Source: Nephrocerus scutellatus
Lineage: Eukaryota > Arthropoda > Insecta > Diptera > Pipunculidae
DNA: 64,000 bases
Direction of reading: 5' to 3'
NCBI GenBank assembly: GCA_947095585.1
Contig: OX352763.1
Coordinates: 15,673,462 to 15,737,461, forward strand
In this document: one piece after another, positions 33,001 to 48,000 of the stretch
Layout of the letters: each line of letters begins with the position of its first letter
Position numbering within the stretch: position 1 is the stretch's first letter
Program-made: the position numbers and the translations under genes
The notes under the pieces: generated by a model
Database searches by the model: none
Seen by the model: only the letters and a program-made list of their open reading frames with translations
Told to the model about the DNA's origin: nothing

Positions 33001-36000
33001 CAATGGAACGGCATTGTAGTCCGGCAGAAGACATTTCTTCTCTGGATACGGTTGATAATTAAACGCCCTCAGAGCGCTTACATCGTCAACCTGGACGAGG
33101 TACTCGAGTGCCTGCTTCTTGCGGCTATATGCGCGAATAGTACCATTACGCAGAGCATAAATGTAACCCGCGTCTCTAGTGATGTCCAGAGTTTCGTCGT
33201 TTTCATAATGCACCTTTACTGGTGCACAGGCCGAACGACGAAGATCATATGAACAGATCTTTCCTTTGACGTCGACCAAGTTGATCGTTTGCCTCTCCGG
33301 ATAGAAAGAATCCTCGAATATTCGCAGAAACGTGCCATTTTTAAGCTGCAGCTTATTCCAGTCAGAAATATTTTTACCAACAAGAGTGCCGTGCATTGTC
33401 GAGCCCTGATGCACTTCCAACCAGACCAGCGCCTGACTAAACGGCAGCACAATAAGATCCTTAATTTGTTTGCCACTAGAACTGGTAAAAAGTTTCATTC
33501 CCTTAAGCGCTTGTCCCTCGAATCGGCACAAATCCAATGAATAGATAGAAGCACCTGCTTCCAATTCCGAATTAGCTTCGGCCCAATAGAGAACACGTGA
33601 AATCCAGTCAACCGTCAGGGCAAGAACTTCCCCTCTCATCGCGGTCAGCTTCGCAGGCTTTGTGCCGTTGACATATGACATAAGCTCAAGATTCTCATTC
33701 ACCCAGAAAGCTCTTTGTTCGCCTTGTAAATATCTGAGATTCGATACTTTACTGCCCGTGTGGACCAGAACCACTGTTCGATTAAGATCAATGTCAAGTT
33801 CCGCTACAAAATCACTTGTTGCTATTAGAACCATCGGAACTGATTGCATCTCTGGACTAACATAGACTGAGTGCGGAGCTGTCTTTTCTCCGCCACTTGC
33901 TTGACCGGCTGTAAATGCTTGCACTTGAAATGTGTAGGTAAGATCCTCCTGCAAGCTCCAGACGGACGCCTCTAAGTGTTGTCGCTGATTCAGTGGCAGC
34001 GCACTAGTAAGGTTATGAAAACTTTCAGAAATAATTCGGTCGTCCCCCAACCAACAGAAGACTTTGTAGGCGACAATTTGAGATGAGGTGTCGTCACTTG
34101 GTGGGTCCCAGCGGAGTAGAGCACTTATGTTTGATGCACCCTGAAGCGGATCATGAGAACGAGTGATAAAGATTCGAAGACGTTTTGGTTGTGATGGTGC
34201 AGCTGCCGGTGTCTGAAGTCGAGCTGAGCTCAAGGAGCTTCCTCGCCAGAAGGTGTACGCACTTATAGAGACATTTATTGGATTGTCAGGTTGACGGAAT
34301 TCGGTAATTCTAAGATGGGGTTCTGATGACTCCATAAGGTTGGTCCGAGGTATCGAACCCTCCCTGTAATCGATCAAGACTTTATAGAAAATGGAATAGT
34401 TGTCGGCAGTCGCCACAGGTTCCCATGTAATGTTGAAATCGTTCCAGAAGCTGCCCTCAATCCGAATGGTCGAGTTATCGACCGTTTCAGGCTGAATACT
34501 ATTGTCAGGCTCAGGTGTGTAACTATCTATTGAAAGAATTCCTCGGATATCTCTTAAGCCAACAGGAGTAACTCTACCCTGAATATCAAAAGTTGTTGTA
34601 TTCGCGAACACTGCAGTTTCGGAGTTCAGCAGAAGCCACATAAGCCGATGGCCCGATTCTACATATGAAAGTGATCCTGGCAAAACAATTTCCGCTATGG
34701 GAGCATCATGCACTTCATTGTTTCTTGGCGCCATCCCTGCACTGTAAAGTTGACATCTGGACGATTTCTGTGCCCCAACAATCCAGTAAACTGTCTGCTT
34801 TTCGGTGTCTAAGGCAAGACTTAGAATTTCCTTACCACCGTACGTGTTGGCCACTTGAAAGTACTCAACGTCATTTTCGTCAAACCGGACACCACTTAAA
34901 GGTCGACTAGCCACTCGCAGCCCGGTAGAATAATAAATGAATCCATTGGCCGAGTCGAGACGAATTTCTTTGGCTCCGAAAATATTCAACATCTCACGGC
35001 GCTGATAACCATTGAAATCTGCGCGAATGACAAAATTTTTGTAAGGATCAGTCCAGTAGATTTTTCCACCTTTCCAATCGTAAGCGACATTTCTCGCCAA
35101 TATGTTAATGCCAATTGGAGATGGCCCGGTTTTCAGGTTAAGGCTTCGCAAAGTCATGTTTGCCACGACGAGCAAAGTATCGTTGACCCTTGCAAGACTT
35201 GTGACATTTCTCAGATCACTGATCTTTCGTACATTCTCACCAATTTCATTTGTCTGGTAAACGCCATCTGAGCTTGCCCAGATGAACGATCGATTTGATG
35301 ACAGCGAAAATGTCCTTGCTTGAACCCTGTTACTCCAGTCACCGGCGCTTTCACCCAATGGGCTAACAACTCTCACACGAAAGTTGTACTCCGTGTCGGG
35401 TTTAAGTTTCTCAACCGTGAAGTAAAGCGTCTTGATGTTACGTATTGCCAGAGCATCTGCGGAGCTCTCAGAGACCTCAAGATCATATTCCCAATCCTGC
35501 CATGCTGCCGATGATTGAATCATCTTCATTTGCGGCGATAACCACGAGATCTTTGCCAAATTCGATGTAAGAATAACTTGAATATGACGCGGCGTTCCAT
35601 CTGGCATTGGAATTGGTTGCATCATACCAGCTTGATTCGGAATCATTTCCCAGCACCATTCGACGGTTTTCAATGGCCAAATGTCCCAGCTATCGGAGGG
35701 CAGTATACTGTCAAAATAGTTTCCACGAAACATGTGAGTCCCATTGGTCAAATACAAAATGGTAGATCCGACTTTAGTTAAGCTTAGCACTTCTCCATGG
35801 AAGTTTAGGCCGTTGTCACCACCACCATGCAGTTGCACCTCATTGTAGTAACTTCCATCGAAACTCAATTCTATAAGAGTCTTTTCTTTTGTAGAAAATA
35901 TAATCAGCAGATATCTTGTTGTGTCTACAAAGAATGCTCCAAAATGACTTCCCTTCTTGACGGCCTTTATTGCACCTTTTCCAAGATCAAAACTATAGAT

Positions 36001-39000
36001 GCCAATGGAATTGACCCAGAAGAGGAATCCATTAACTGGATCAACGTGTATATGATGCGGCTGGTCTTTTAGGTCTTCCACCAGAGTGATCATTCCATTA
36101 CCATTAAGGTCGAATCTGGCAATCAGCCAGTTGTCCACTTGGTTCTAGGGTAAAAGATTTAATTTATGTTTTTTTTTAAAGTTTTCCAAGCAACCCACTT
36201 ACCTTTCCAACAATATACAAATGACCGTTGAGCCAATCGACTGTCAATTTGGTTGCTTTAAATTTCAGATGATGTTCCGGCAAAAGAATAGCTTCACGTT
36301 CGGCGGCATTTTGAATATTGGTTCTGTGGAACGACGGCATTGATGAAATAAGTGCACAAAATTAATTTTTACATTTCATAGTAATTTACCTATAAACCAC
36401 TCCCATTGAGTCGGTAACAAAGATAAGCTGATTTGCCAAGTGGGCGGCAATGCCTCTTATCAAATGATCACTTTGATAGACGAGCTTTGATTCTGACAGC
36501 GGCTCTTGTCCCTGTGATTTGATGCTGTACTCCCCGACAATTATGAGATCCACACCATCTGAGTTAGCGTTGTCTTCTTGAGTGGGAAATGCTGCAGTGG
36601 AAGTGACAATTTCCGCCGATGGACCTGCACCTTCTGCATTCAACATTCGAAGCTCAATTTTGTAGCTTTCTTTTGGCGAAAGATCATGCAGAATTATTTG
36701 GTTGTGAAATGGTTCAATGTCCTGGGAAGGAAAGAAGGGAAATATTTGTCCATTTAGAGGTCCAAAAAGAGCAAATGAACTAGCGACCACGCAATAAATT
36801 TTCCTATATTATAAGGTCTTCCAAAAATTTTTGGCCTCGTATGTAAGTCCTTTCTTATTCCGGAGACTTGGTATTGATGGAATCTGCAAGAGCTACCGCT
36901 ATGTCGTGAAGAGAATTAAGCTAGGCAGGCCACTTAGCTCAAATGAGGCCAGGACCGGACCCCGGTTACAGAGCCAAATATGATGATGATACTAATAGGA
37001 CAAGTCGAGCCCTAACAGATATATGCTTATTTATCCTACAATTTTCTTCTAGGACTTCAATACTTTCCCAGTTTTCCTTTTCGTTTAAGGACTGAAAATT
37101 CAGAGGTGGTATTTAAAAACCCTCTTGACTTAACTGACTGACTTTATGATTGATTGTCAAGTCACTTTCAGCTCAGAGGAGAGTCATTTCTTTTATTGCT
37201 GTTGTGTAGTTAACTAGTGTAAACACTTGCTAATACATACAAGCAAAATAAATATATCTATTATATTATAAATATAATTAAACATTTTCTTTTTAACAGG
37301 GTAATTTTTGTACAGGTTTACGGCAGCCCATCGAGTAGGAAAAGGATTAAAGACGGAATTCCTTAAGGTTCCACACTTGGCCCAGTCCTGTTCAGCATTT
37401 ACACGGCGAATCAGCCCACCAATACAGCCGTAACACGGACCATGCTTATATTTCTCTCCTGAGATAGCGGCCCGAAGAGTGGAGGAAAACCTCCGAAATC
37501 TTTAGGATTCCTACCACCGAAGTTCAACACCAACAAAACGAAACTCATCTGCTTTCGAGTACCAGGAACGAAAACAGGAAGAAGAAATTTCCTGAGTCGG
37601 TGTAGAGGCTTAAAAATAACCCTTCCGGACAACTCGATAATAAACATCAAGCCTATGGCTATCCCATACGTTTCACCGTCTTACCTCTATTTGAAAGAAA
37701 GTTACTTAAGAATCTGGGGGTGCCAAATAGCTACACCACTACGATCCACAAAGGAGATAAGTAATTGCTGATGATTTATATTCCTTGGCCATGGCCACAG
37801 TTGTCACAACCATCCACTCAAGAAAATATCAATGTCGTGCGTTGAATGATAGAAAGGTGGAAAAAATTAACGTTAGGGATTCGGCATAAAATCAAACTAG
37901 TCTTACTCGATCCCCTTGCAGTCAGAAAGCTTAAATGATAATATGACACACAAATGCATTGAATTTTTAATCCTAACATGACCGTCTTACTGTTGCAATA
38001 TCGTCATATTAAGGTTAGAAGAGTGTTTCCCTAACTAAGAAAATGTTCAGTCAATACTCGTATTTGCATTCTTGCAAGGACTTATTGATTCACTCAACAA
38101 TAAATTGATTGATTGTTTAAGTCAATAGTCAATGCTTTGTAAACCCTCGCTTTTAAAAATTATTTTTGAATGATGTGCTCAAAAAAAGACAAGAAAAAGA
38201 CCCATAGAACATTAGGGCGGCTTAATTTTTTGCAATAACAACGAACACCATTTTTGCGGAAGAGAATCCATGAGCATGACTTAAAATGAATCTAAATTCA
38301 ACACAACTTACCATGCCAATTGTAAAGTTGCTGTTCTCCTGCCACAATTTCAATCTATATCCAATCAACTCTCCATTTGTAAAGGAACCCGCTTCCCAAA
38401 ACAGTTCAATCCTATGATGATCCAAAGTGTAGACATTCGTTATTAGCGGCAGCGATTCGGGCATTCCTGCGGCCAATGTCCGGATAACTTCTGACTCTGG
38501 TGAATAAAGAACATCATCACGTTCATTATCCAGTGGAAGGACAAAGCGAAACTAAAAAGAGAGAATAAATACGTGCCAGCGTTCGTTAACGCATCGTAAT
38601 CAAAAACTTACTCGATATCTTGTGTAGGGTTTCAAGTCATCCAAAAGATCGCACGTAAAATTCTCATAGCAATCGTATTCCGCCAAATAGTTCCACTCGC
38701 TCGGATGAAAATCTTCGTATCTGAATTGGATATTTACAGGACGAGGTGCCGATTGATTGCTAGGGAGAACGACGGGCCAGTGAAGAGTAAGAGCAGCGGA
38801 TTCCAAACTGCCCTCGACTAAGACAGGAATTGCCAAAGTGGTGTGAGGTTCAAGTGCATAGCGCTTGAAATTTTTATAATAACTCAGCGCCATCTCACAT
38901 CCAGCAATGCAGGGCATATCGAAGGGATAGAATTGTGGCGAGGACTATTGTTGTGAGAGATGAAAGTGAAATTCCTATATTTAGCGAAATTTTCGTAAAA

Positions 39001-42000
39001 CTTACACAGGCTTCCTGACACGAGACAAAGTCCGACAATGTACCCCGCCATAGATTGCATCCTTTTGAGCACTGTAATGAATCAAATGGAATAATTTAGA
39101 ATGAGGATTTGCAAAACAAAACAGAAAAACCAAAAGAAAAAAACAACAACAAAGAATCCAACGTGCTTTCAGTGCCTGCTTACCTGTGTCTCAACCGTTG
39201 AATGACCACATAATTGGAAGGAAACACTACTCTACTCAACCGTTCTTTCAGAACAATGTCAGAGTATCAAATAACAGAAAAAGGGTCAACATGACCGCAC
39301 ATGACCGTGAGAAAAAAGGACTGCAAATAAATTTAACACTGAACTACAAGGAAAACAGAATAACTCGCTGTGAGTCAATTGATTTTGACGGCAAAGATGA
39401 GCGGATAAAGGCTTGCATTATATAAGCTGCAACAATGAGTTCGCATGGCTTCCTAGTGCTGCTCTAAAAGGTATTTAGTTGGTAGTTACCGATAGCTTAC
39501 TTGTGAACTGTCTTACAAGAGCTGAAGTGATATGTATCACCAGAAGGAAACTAATCTACGTTTGAGCAAGGTAGGCTGATTCACGGACGGCAGGGCAAGA
39601 GGAATAGTGGAATGACTTGCCAAGCAGATTCGTTTAGAGAGCATGCCGTGTGATAACATAGTACAAAAGCTTGAATTCAAAAAAAACTTGGAAGTGAATA
39701 TTAGGTCCAAGAAGGAAGTCAGATCTAAAACAGAATATCAGATACATCCGGCAGCCATAAATTGTTATTCGGATGGAACAAAGAAAGCAGAAGGCACGGG
39801 TGCTGGAGTCCATGGGCCACGAAGCAATAGAGCAATACCCGAGTATATTCCAGGCCGAAGTACATGCCATCGAAAGCTGTGCTTACTTTAATCTGGAAAG
39901 GAACTACATGAGGCAGGAAATAGTTGTCATGACAGACAGCTGAATGCATTCCACATTACGTCAAGAGAAATTAAAGGGCAGAAACTCCGCTAGCAGTGCC
40001 AGAACCAGTTTGTGGTATAGGTTACCGCATTATGCGGTAAGAGTTACGCAGAATAGGTAAGACAGCAACGTCCGTATATAGGAAAATTTCCCAGGCCAAC
40101 GACAAGCAAGGGAAATGTTGGGAAGCTATAACCAAAGAGGTTCCTAACGAAAGATTGTAGATTAAAGAGTAACCTGAAGAAATTAGTAATAGAAAAGGAT
40201 GGAAGCTGCAGGCTTTGTTGAAAAACGGAGGAGAGCCCACAGGATCTTCTCAACGAATGCGGAGCAAAGATACGACGATATGTCAACCAATGTCATCTGC
40301 GCAACATTCACTGAACACACTCCATGTCATTAAGCTCCTAAAAGCCATTGGTATGTAGTGGGTGATCTAGAGACGGGCATGCACTTTGCCCCAAAGTACA
40401 AGTCAGAGGAGTATTTGCATGGGTCGCGGTGCTGCAAGAGTACACCCTATTTATCATCATCATCGTCATCATCAGACTTTAGCTAAGAATTCCAAATTCG
40501 CAACGTACAAGTAGAGGTAGACTATCTGAACTTAACTGCATTCCGTAAATGGGTTTGACAATAAAGTGATTAACACTTCAAGCACCTGGAGTATTCCATT
40601 TATCGCGCCGTTGTGTGTGGATGAGCATGAGTCATAACGAAGCTATCAGCCATGAGACCATGATAGAGGAACCCGTACCAGACATTAAAACCGACAGTTC
40701 CAAGTTGTAAGTAACTTAACTGCATTATTTAACTATGAAGTTATTAACCCCTTATGTGATGAAATCGATGAGGGTTACCGCGGTGTCGACATCGCGAAAA
40801 GAATTAAGCTCGGTAGGGATAGGAAGGACACCTTGTCCAATCGGAAATTTCTCAACTCTGTTGACGAACATTCGTAATCTTCCGAGCAAAATCTACGTTC
40901 CGTATCTCAGCCCAGATTAAGGTGGTTAAGGATATACCGCAGGCCACATTGACCTGTGTGAAAGCTCACCAGCTTTCTAATGCAATCCTTGTCTAGATTA
41001 ATGATCTCCTTGTAGGAATAAGGCCTGATTAACCGTTTGAATTGTCTCAGCCCATAGACATTTTCCCATTGGACCAGACGAAGTTTGTGTTCCCAATCAT
41101 TAATCAGCCCTGTGGCGGCAGCCCAGTTGACTAGAGAGTAGGGTTCAGGTCCTATGAGCGGGGATTTCACCCTGTGATGTCTGGCAAGAGATTGTAGCTC
41201 ATCGTAGCAGCATTGAACATGACCCTAGTGGCGTGCTCAATGGGAGACTGAGTATGAGATTTTCAGTTATGCTGTTTATCAAGGATGACGTTAAAATATT
41301 TAACCTCACTGGAATAAAGTAAAGTGGTGCCTTTAATGATGTTAGGTCTAGATTGGCTAGTCTTCTTTTTGTAAAAGGCATTAAAACGGTTTTGCAATAA
41401 TTGATGGATAGTTCTTCTCTGCTGCACCATTCTTAAACGTGCAGTAAAGCACCTTGCATGACACTAGATGGTAACACATGGTCGTGCTGTGGTAACTACT
41501 AATAAAAATCGCTAATTCATTCGTATAACCAGTGGCGATGTAGCCTGATCTCTGTAGATCCACTAGAAGATTGTCGGTGACTAGTAACCACAGAAGTGGA
41601 GAATGGACTCCTCCTTGGGGACAACTCTTAACTGTGGTCGCAGACACTAACACTTCTCCAGAGGAGGAAGTAATAATTCGATTTTCCAAACATGGCCATT
41701 ATCCATTCGTTGCTCGAATGCACACAGAGCTATTTCCTTGGAACTAAAAGTTGAACGAGTAGTTGAAGAGGATATGCGTTGATTCTCTGAAAAAATACCT
41801 AGTAAGCCACTTTAAATGCTTGTCGGAACTCGATGTATTTAGACGTTCATTGGGAAAGCTTATTTATTGCTTGGAATAATTCTTGCGATTCAGAGATCTT
41901 AACTTGGCTTATTACATTACATTGGGATTTCGCGATCTTCGATTCATAGGAAAGCTTAAGGCTTTCACTAGATGGTGAATAATTAGTTTTGAGACATTAC

Positions 42001-45000
42001 TTCATCACCCGCCTATAAAAGAAAATGCGATATGTTGTTGAATCCAGTAATGCATAGAATACCAGGCACCATAGTAGTAAAAAAATTTCGGCTGCAACTT
42101 GTAAAAAATACTCTAAAGTCTCACCATCTCCAGGTCATAAAGTTATTCACGATGTGTGAATATAGTATATTACAGAACGAGCAAGGAAAGTGGAGTTTAT
42201 CGTGCGAGGTCGAAGCTTGACGCGGCATTCTAACGAGCACGATGAGCACTTTTCTGCAAGTCATGTACGCTATTTTTCACGCGTCCAAACCGGTTTTTCT
42301 GCTAAATCGAGAGAGAGAAGCAGAAATGTGAGAATGTGTGTTCGCTGTGACTGCAGTAAATAACAAAGAAATGAATTTTTCACGCGTCCAAACCGGGTTT
42401 TCTGCTAAATCGAGAGAGAAGCCGAAATCACAAACGACAAACAAAAGAGAATTCTTGCTCATGCGCAATGTGTTCGCTGAGATTGTAGTAAATAACAAAA
42501 GACGTTTATATCATAACATAACTAGTGTTGTTATGGGCTACTTTCGAGGCTAGTTTATAGAGTACGAAACAGTCACTTTCGTCTATGGGTGTGTGAAAAA
42601 TAATTTTGCTTCAGCCTCACTGAAACCTACCTTTCTTTACCTAAAAAAAATGTTTTCTATGTTTAGAATGTGTATAGCTAGTTATCAAGTTATTCAAAAT
42701 CACATACCCTTGCCATAAAGCAACTGTCCCCGGCATTCTTGGCATCGGTACAACTCGCTCCGATGTCGTTCAGGTAGAAGTTTTCCTATAAATAAAAAAA
42801 TGAAAAAAATAAATTTATTTCTGGTTTTTTAAATTTGCAATAAAGTCCAAATTTTAATTGACCATAAATGTATTTTCAAAGGACAATGAAGTCCTTGGAC
42901 AGATATAGAATGAAACCAAAAAACAACACAGAATGCAATAGTCCTTAAACTAAGGTTTGGACTTTAATGCGTCACCTATTCTGCACATAAAACAAAAATG
43001 TAATGGGAGGAAAAAAAGAACACCCCTCGACCGTGACAGGACTCGAACCTGCAATCTTCGGATTCGAAGTCCGACGCCTTATCCATTAGGCCACACGGTC
43101 CTTGTACAGCATCCTTTAAGTTTTTTAATATAAATGCCAAAAAAGTAGGTCAAAAATCAATAAAATCTACACGCAATACCAACAACAACAAACATCCCTT
43201 GAAATATTTAGCGGCAACATAAAACTCGTACACTACACACATGCAATGTAGACGAGGAGACGATAGTGTTCATTCTACAGCATCCTTGCCATCATCATAT
43301 TATCATCACACCGAGGCGCCCATATTGCAAATGCATGCTCATAAGAAGAAATAAGGGTGGTTTTGCTGCAGAACTATACCCACAGAATACAGAAGTTTAA
43401 AAAAGAAAATCAAAATTGTGTCTGTTTTTAGACGAAAAGTGAAAAAATAAAATTGACATTTGTTAACTTTAAATAATTTCATAAAAATAATAAAAAAAAA
43501 AACAACGACCCTTAAAAATTAAAATTTTTCATGTAAACTCTCTAATAGGAGATGCATATGTGTGCATAGTTTGAAAGAAAGCACACAGCTGAAATTACGG
43601 CAGAAAATTCAAGATCCAGATTGACAACAAACCCTTAATGGAGATATTTGGCAAGAAAGACGAAATTCCAGCATATACGGCACATCGGCTCCAACATTAC
43701 GCTCTCACATTGATGGCCTATAATTTCACAATCAAATACGTAAAAACTGACGATTACGCAGACGTCTTGTCAAGACTCATCAAAAGCCAGCTACAGCCAA
43801 GTGAGGAAATCATAATTGCATCAGTCAAGACCGATGATATATGTATGCTGACAATCGCATCCTGACAATCGAAAAAACACTGCCAGTCAACATTGAGTAC
43901 ATCAGAGAAGCCACAACTCAATGCCCGACGCTCAGCAAGGTTGCAAATATGATTACCTCAAATTTTTGGTCATCTCAAGCAAAACATCTAAAAATAAACG
44001 CAATCGGAGATTTCTTTATGGTCCGAAACCACCTTTCGCAAAGGTTGCATTTTCTACGACGAGCGACTCGTGGTTCCATCAAAATATCGCGAGAAAATTC
44101 TGGAAGAGCCGTATGAAACTCCTCGCTCAAAATAAAGTTTTGTGGCCATCGATCAACAAAGATATCAAGAAGAAAGTCAGAACTTCCGAAGCTTGTGCTG
44201 TTTCCAGTAAATCACCGATCAAATGTGACTTAAGACCTTGACAGATTCCGAGTGAACCATGGTCACGAATTCACATTGATTACGCTGTAATCGTCGATGC
44301 CTACAGCAAATGGCCTGAAGTCCTCAGAACCAAATCAACAACCTCAGCAAAAACCATCGAATTGCTAAACGATGTTTTCTCTCGCGTAGGTGTCTGCAAA
44401 ACAATAGTATCGGACTATGGTGCAGAATTCACGTCACAAGAATTAAAAGATTTCTGCGAGTCAAATAGAATTGAACAGATCAGAACCGCGCCTTACAGTC
44501 GAATGGTCTTGCCGAGCGATTCGTTGATCTAGTAAAAACAGGTCTAAGGAAGGAAAAAGGAAACGTCGGCCAGAAGCTGCGAAAGTTCCTGTTCAGCTAT
44601 CGTCGAACACCATCATATCATTTAGGAATGAAGTCTCCATCAGAGTTGCTAAGCAATCGGAAGGAGAAAACATCCTTGGATATGCTCACGTCCAAAGAAA
44701 GCAAATCCAATTCGAGCAACGAAAAAAAAAGCTGCCCATAAAATTTTTTCGTGTAAATACACAATGTGTTTGAATATAAATAAAAGGGAGCCCCCCAACC
44801 CCGGGGTCCGATCGCTTCAAAATTTGTTTAAAAAGTGTTGACCATCGGAGATACACATGAAGAAAATCGGGTACTTTTTTTTATAAACCATGGGGCCCGA
44901 TCACTTCTAAATTTTTACAGAAAGTGTTGGCGATTGGAGATACAGATGAGCATAAAATTTGAAGAAAATCGGGTATTTTTTTTTTTAATTTGTATCACTT

Positions 45001-48000
45001 GCAAATTTTTACAAGTGTTGTCCATCGGAGAACGCATGCGTAGAAAATTTAAAGAAAATCGGGTACTTTTTTTTATACCGGGGCCCGATCACTTCCAAAT
45101 TTTTACAGAAAGTGTTGTCCATCGGAGATAGACATGCGTATTAAATTTGAAGAAAATTTGAGGCCCGTGAAGTTAATATAGAGAATTTAAAAAGTAAAAT
45201 GGAACTTCAAGTCAACAAGCATCATGGTGCGAAATGGAGAGAATTTGAAGACAATGATGAAGTTGTAAGAATCAAACGACAAATGGAACTGGGCTCCAGC
45301 AAAAATCGTTGAAAGAATTGGAAGACTAAATTACAACATCGCAGTCGAAACTACTTCAGGAGAGCGAATCATTAAAGCCCATGCGAACCAGTTGAAGACC
45401 AGCCATTCCAAAAACTCAACTGAATGAACTGTGTTCGAAGTTCCTGAGTTCGACGACGACATTACAGAAATTGAACGTATCATAATGCCATGAATTCAAG
45501 ATGTACGAGATGAAGACAGCAATCAATCAATCGACAACAACTTGAACGAAAGTGACGAATTTGTAGATGCACATGAAGAAGTTCAGGAGGAATCAGCTCC
45601 AAGACGAACCGAACGAGCTAATGCTAACATTCCACCACGGTATTTGGATAACTTAGTTAGATGTCTCTCTTTCTTTTATTTGCCTCTCACCAAATAAGTC
45701 TCGACCTTAACTCCTTCAGTCTTGATTTATATTTCTTAGAGTTAATTCTAATAAAATATCATTTAGTTTGTACCTCATTCGTATTACTACCGAGTTATAA
45801 CAATATGATCATAAAAAATCATTTAACATGTTTTCCTATTCACCCTATATACTCGCCATAATAATTCTATAATCTTGTCAAAATCATCCTAAAAACTTTT
45901 CATAATCATCCTGCCATAATCATCCTATAATAATTGTCCTAAGACCATCGTAGATCCCAAGTGACTGCCTTGAAAGTTTACTCTAAAAGCGTCCAAGGAA
46001 GTTTAAAGTTTCAAATAGTTTTTAAACTTCTTTGTTAAACGTCTAAATAAAAATTATTTTTGTTAACTGAAAAGCCCGGCCTACTCTTTCAGACTCGATA
46101 GGCAGGATACCTAGCTTGCATAAGGGCATAAGCGAATACAAAGCTGCTTGCAATAAAGTTTGAGGTAGGATTTATGTAACACGATGGTATAATGTATTGC
46201 ATCAAACTTAAATAAAATACAATACAATACTAGTACGGCTGCTATAATAAACTGGATTCGATTAAAATCGGTGAACTCTTGACACACAGACACAGTGTCC
46301 AGCATAAACTAGATTTTCCGCTGACGTCCACCACCGCGTTGGGCCAAGCAGATGAAAATTCCAAGTGAAAGAAAATGCATTTCATTAGCTGCGATTCATC
46401 TTTAATCGGGACTCGTACGTGTCATTTGGGATAATAATTCTATTGGCTTTTGTCGTCAGATGATTGCAATGGTGATGATCTGCGTTTCAACTGCAGTTGT
46501 TCAAGTAACAAACAGCAGATCAAGTCAGAAACTAATCTCAGCAGACTCAGATTCGATCTGGAACGCGCGACACTTGTCGCTATAATTTTTCTCATTACTG
46601 CTGCGATTATTTATTGTACTTTGGTTGACTTTTGTCTGTCTGCCTGTCTGCTTGTCGATTTGTGTGTTCGTACCTTCAGCGCACGCCATACAATGCTAAT
46701 TCAATTAAGCTTTTGGCATTTGCATACGCAGTATATGATTGTACAGCAACTTGACAATTTTATTGTTATTCGCAAATTCCATGATAGTCGTATAACGCCG
46801 GATAAATTCCTGCCAGCTCTAGAGATGCGCTCGAAATGTTGGCTAATATTTTTTGTAAACGTATCTCGGGCAATTATCATTTAAGTTAAACTACTGCATG
46901 GCAATGGCAATAATAAACACGAATCACAGATTCGGGATGATACTCTCTCGAGGCGCAATAGCCTCAGCAATCACTATGATTTATTTATGATTCCAAAGTG
47001 TTCATTATTCTTTAGTTTGCAACTAACTTTAGTCATTTAAGTTGTGGCAAGCAAACGCGTTTTATTTTTAATAATAATTGTTTCATTATTTTTGTTGTTA
47101 TTGTTGTTGTTGTTATAGTGCCGATTGAGACTAATTACTATTACGTTTCGAACTAAATTCATTTTAGGTTTCACTTGATTGCGAAATTGGAAGAATGATA
47201 GCAGTTGTTGTCGTTTGGGGCGGTTATGAAGTTGCTTTCCTTTTTTGTAGGTATACGACCAGTTTGCAAACTAAAATAGTAAAGCTAGCTTCTCAGCTCG
47301 CCATATGGATGCTTGTAATTCAGTCTAAGCACTGAATTATCTTAAAAGCCCAATTGTAACCATTTAATTCACAACATTCGTAACAATTGTTGTTTTCTGA
47401 TTCGCGCTCCACTATTTGAATTGAGGGACCAACGTTGGATCTTCTACTAGCACACGTGGTCACCATGTACTTTGTTTTGCTCTCATTAATGTGCAGCCCA
47501 AGATTTCGTGCCGCCTGATCGATTTTGAAGAAAGCTTCCTGTACAACCCTTCGGTTTCTACCAACGATGTCAATATCGTCTGCGTAAGCCAGTATCTGAA
47601 TGGACTTATAGAGGATTGTTCCTCTCGCCGGTACGTCAGAGTTTCGGATCACTTACTCCAACGCCAGGTTGAAGAGGACGCAGGCCAATCCGTCCCCTTG
47701 TTGGAGCCCGTTGTAGATGTTGAATAGACTTGATAGTGATCCGGATATTTTTACTTGGCTTATAACATTGGTCATGGTCATATCATAGGCGGCTTTAAAT
47801 TCTATAAAAAGATGGTGTTGTGAGTTTTGAAGCTCTATACATTTTTCCATCACCTGCCTAATGGTGTAAATCTGCTCAGTTGTTGATTCGCCTGGGATGA
47901 AGCTACACTGGTATGGACCAATGTTGACTTTAGCGTATGGGGCTATCCCGTCTTAAATTATAGAGGAGAAAATCTTATACGCGGTACTCAACTACGTTAT

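Noticed and set aside
30790..35514. Plus-strand ORFs of 60-100 residues across the sev exons
   Set aside because: Antisense shadows of the sev coding sequence.
39184..39231. Candidate sev exon ending in a good donor (CAG then GTAAGC) just 5' of exon 3
   Set aside because: The open frame is only 16 codons with no clear acceptor. The exon at 42708-42785 joins exon 3 perfectly and matches the expected protein, so this one is spurious or a rare alternative.
46450..46884. 144-codon plus-strand ORF in sev intron 1
   Set aside because: It starts at TTG, lacks an early ATG in frame and shows no domain. It lies antisense in an intron; most likely chance.
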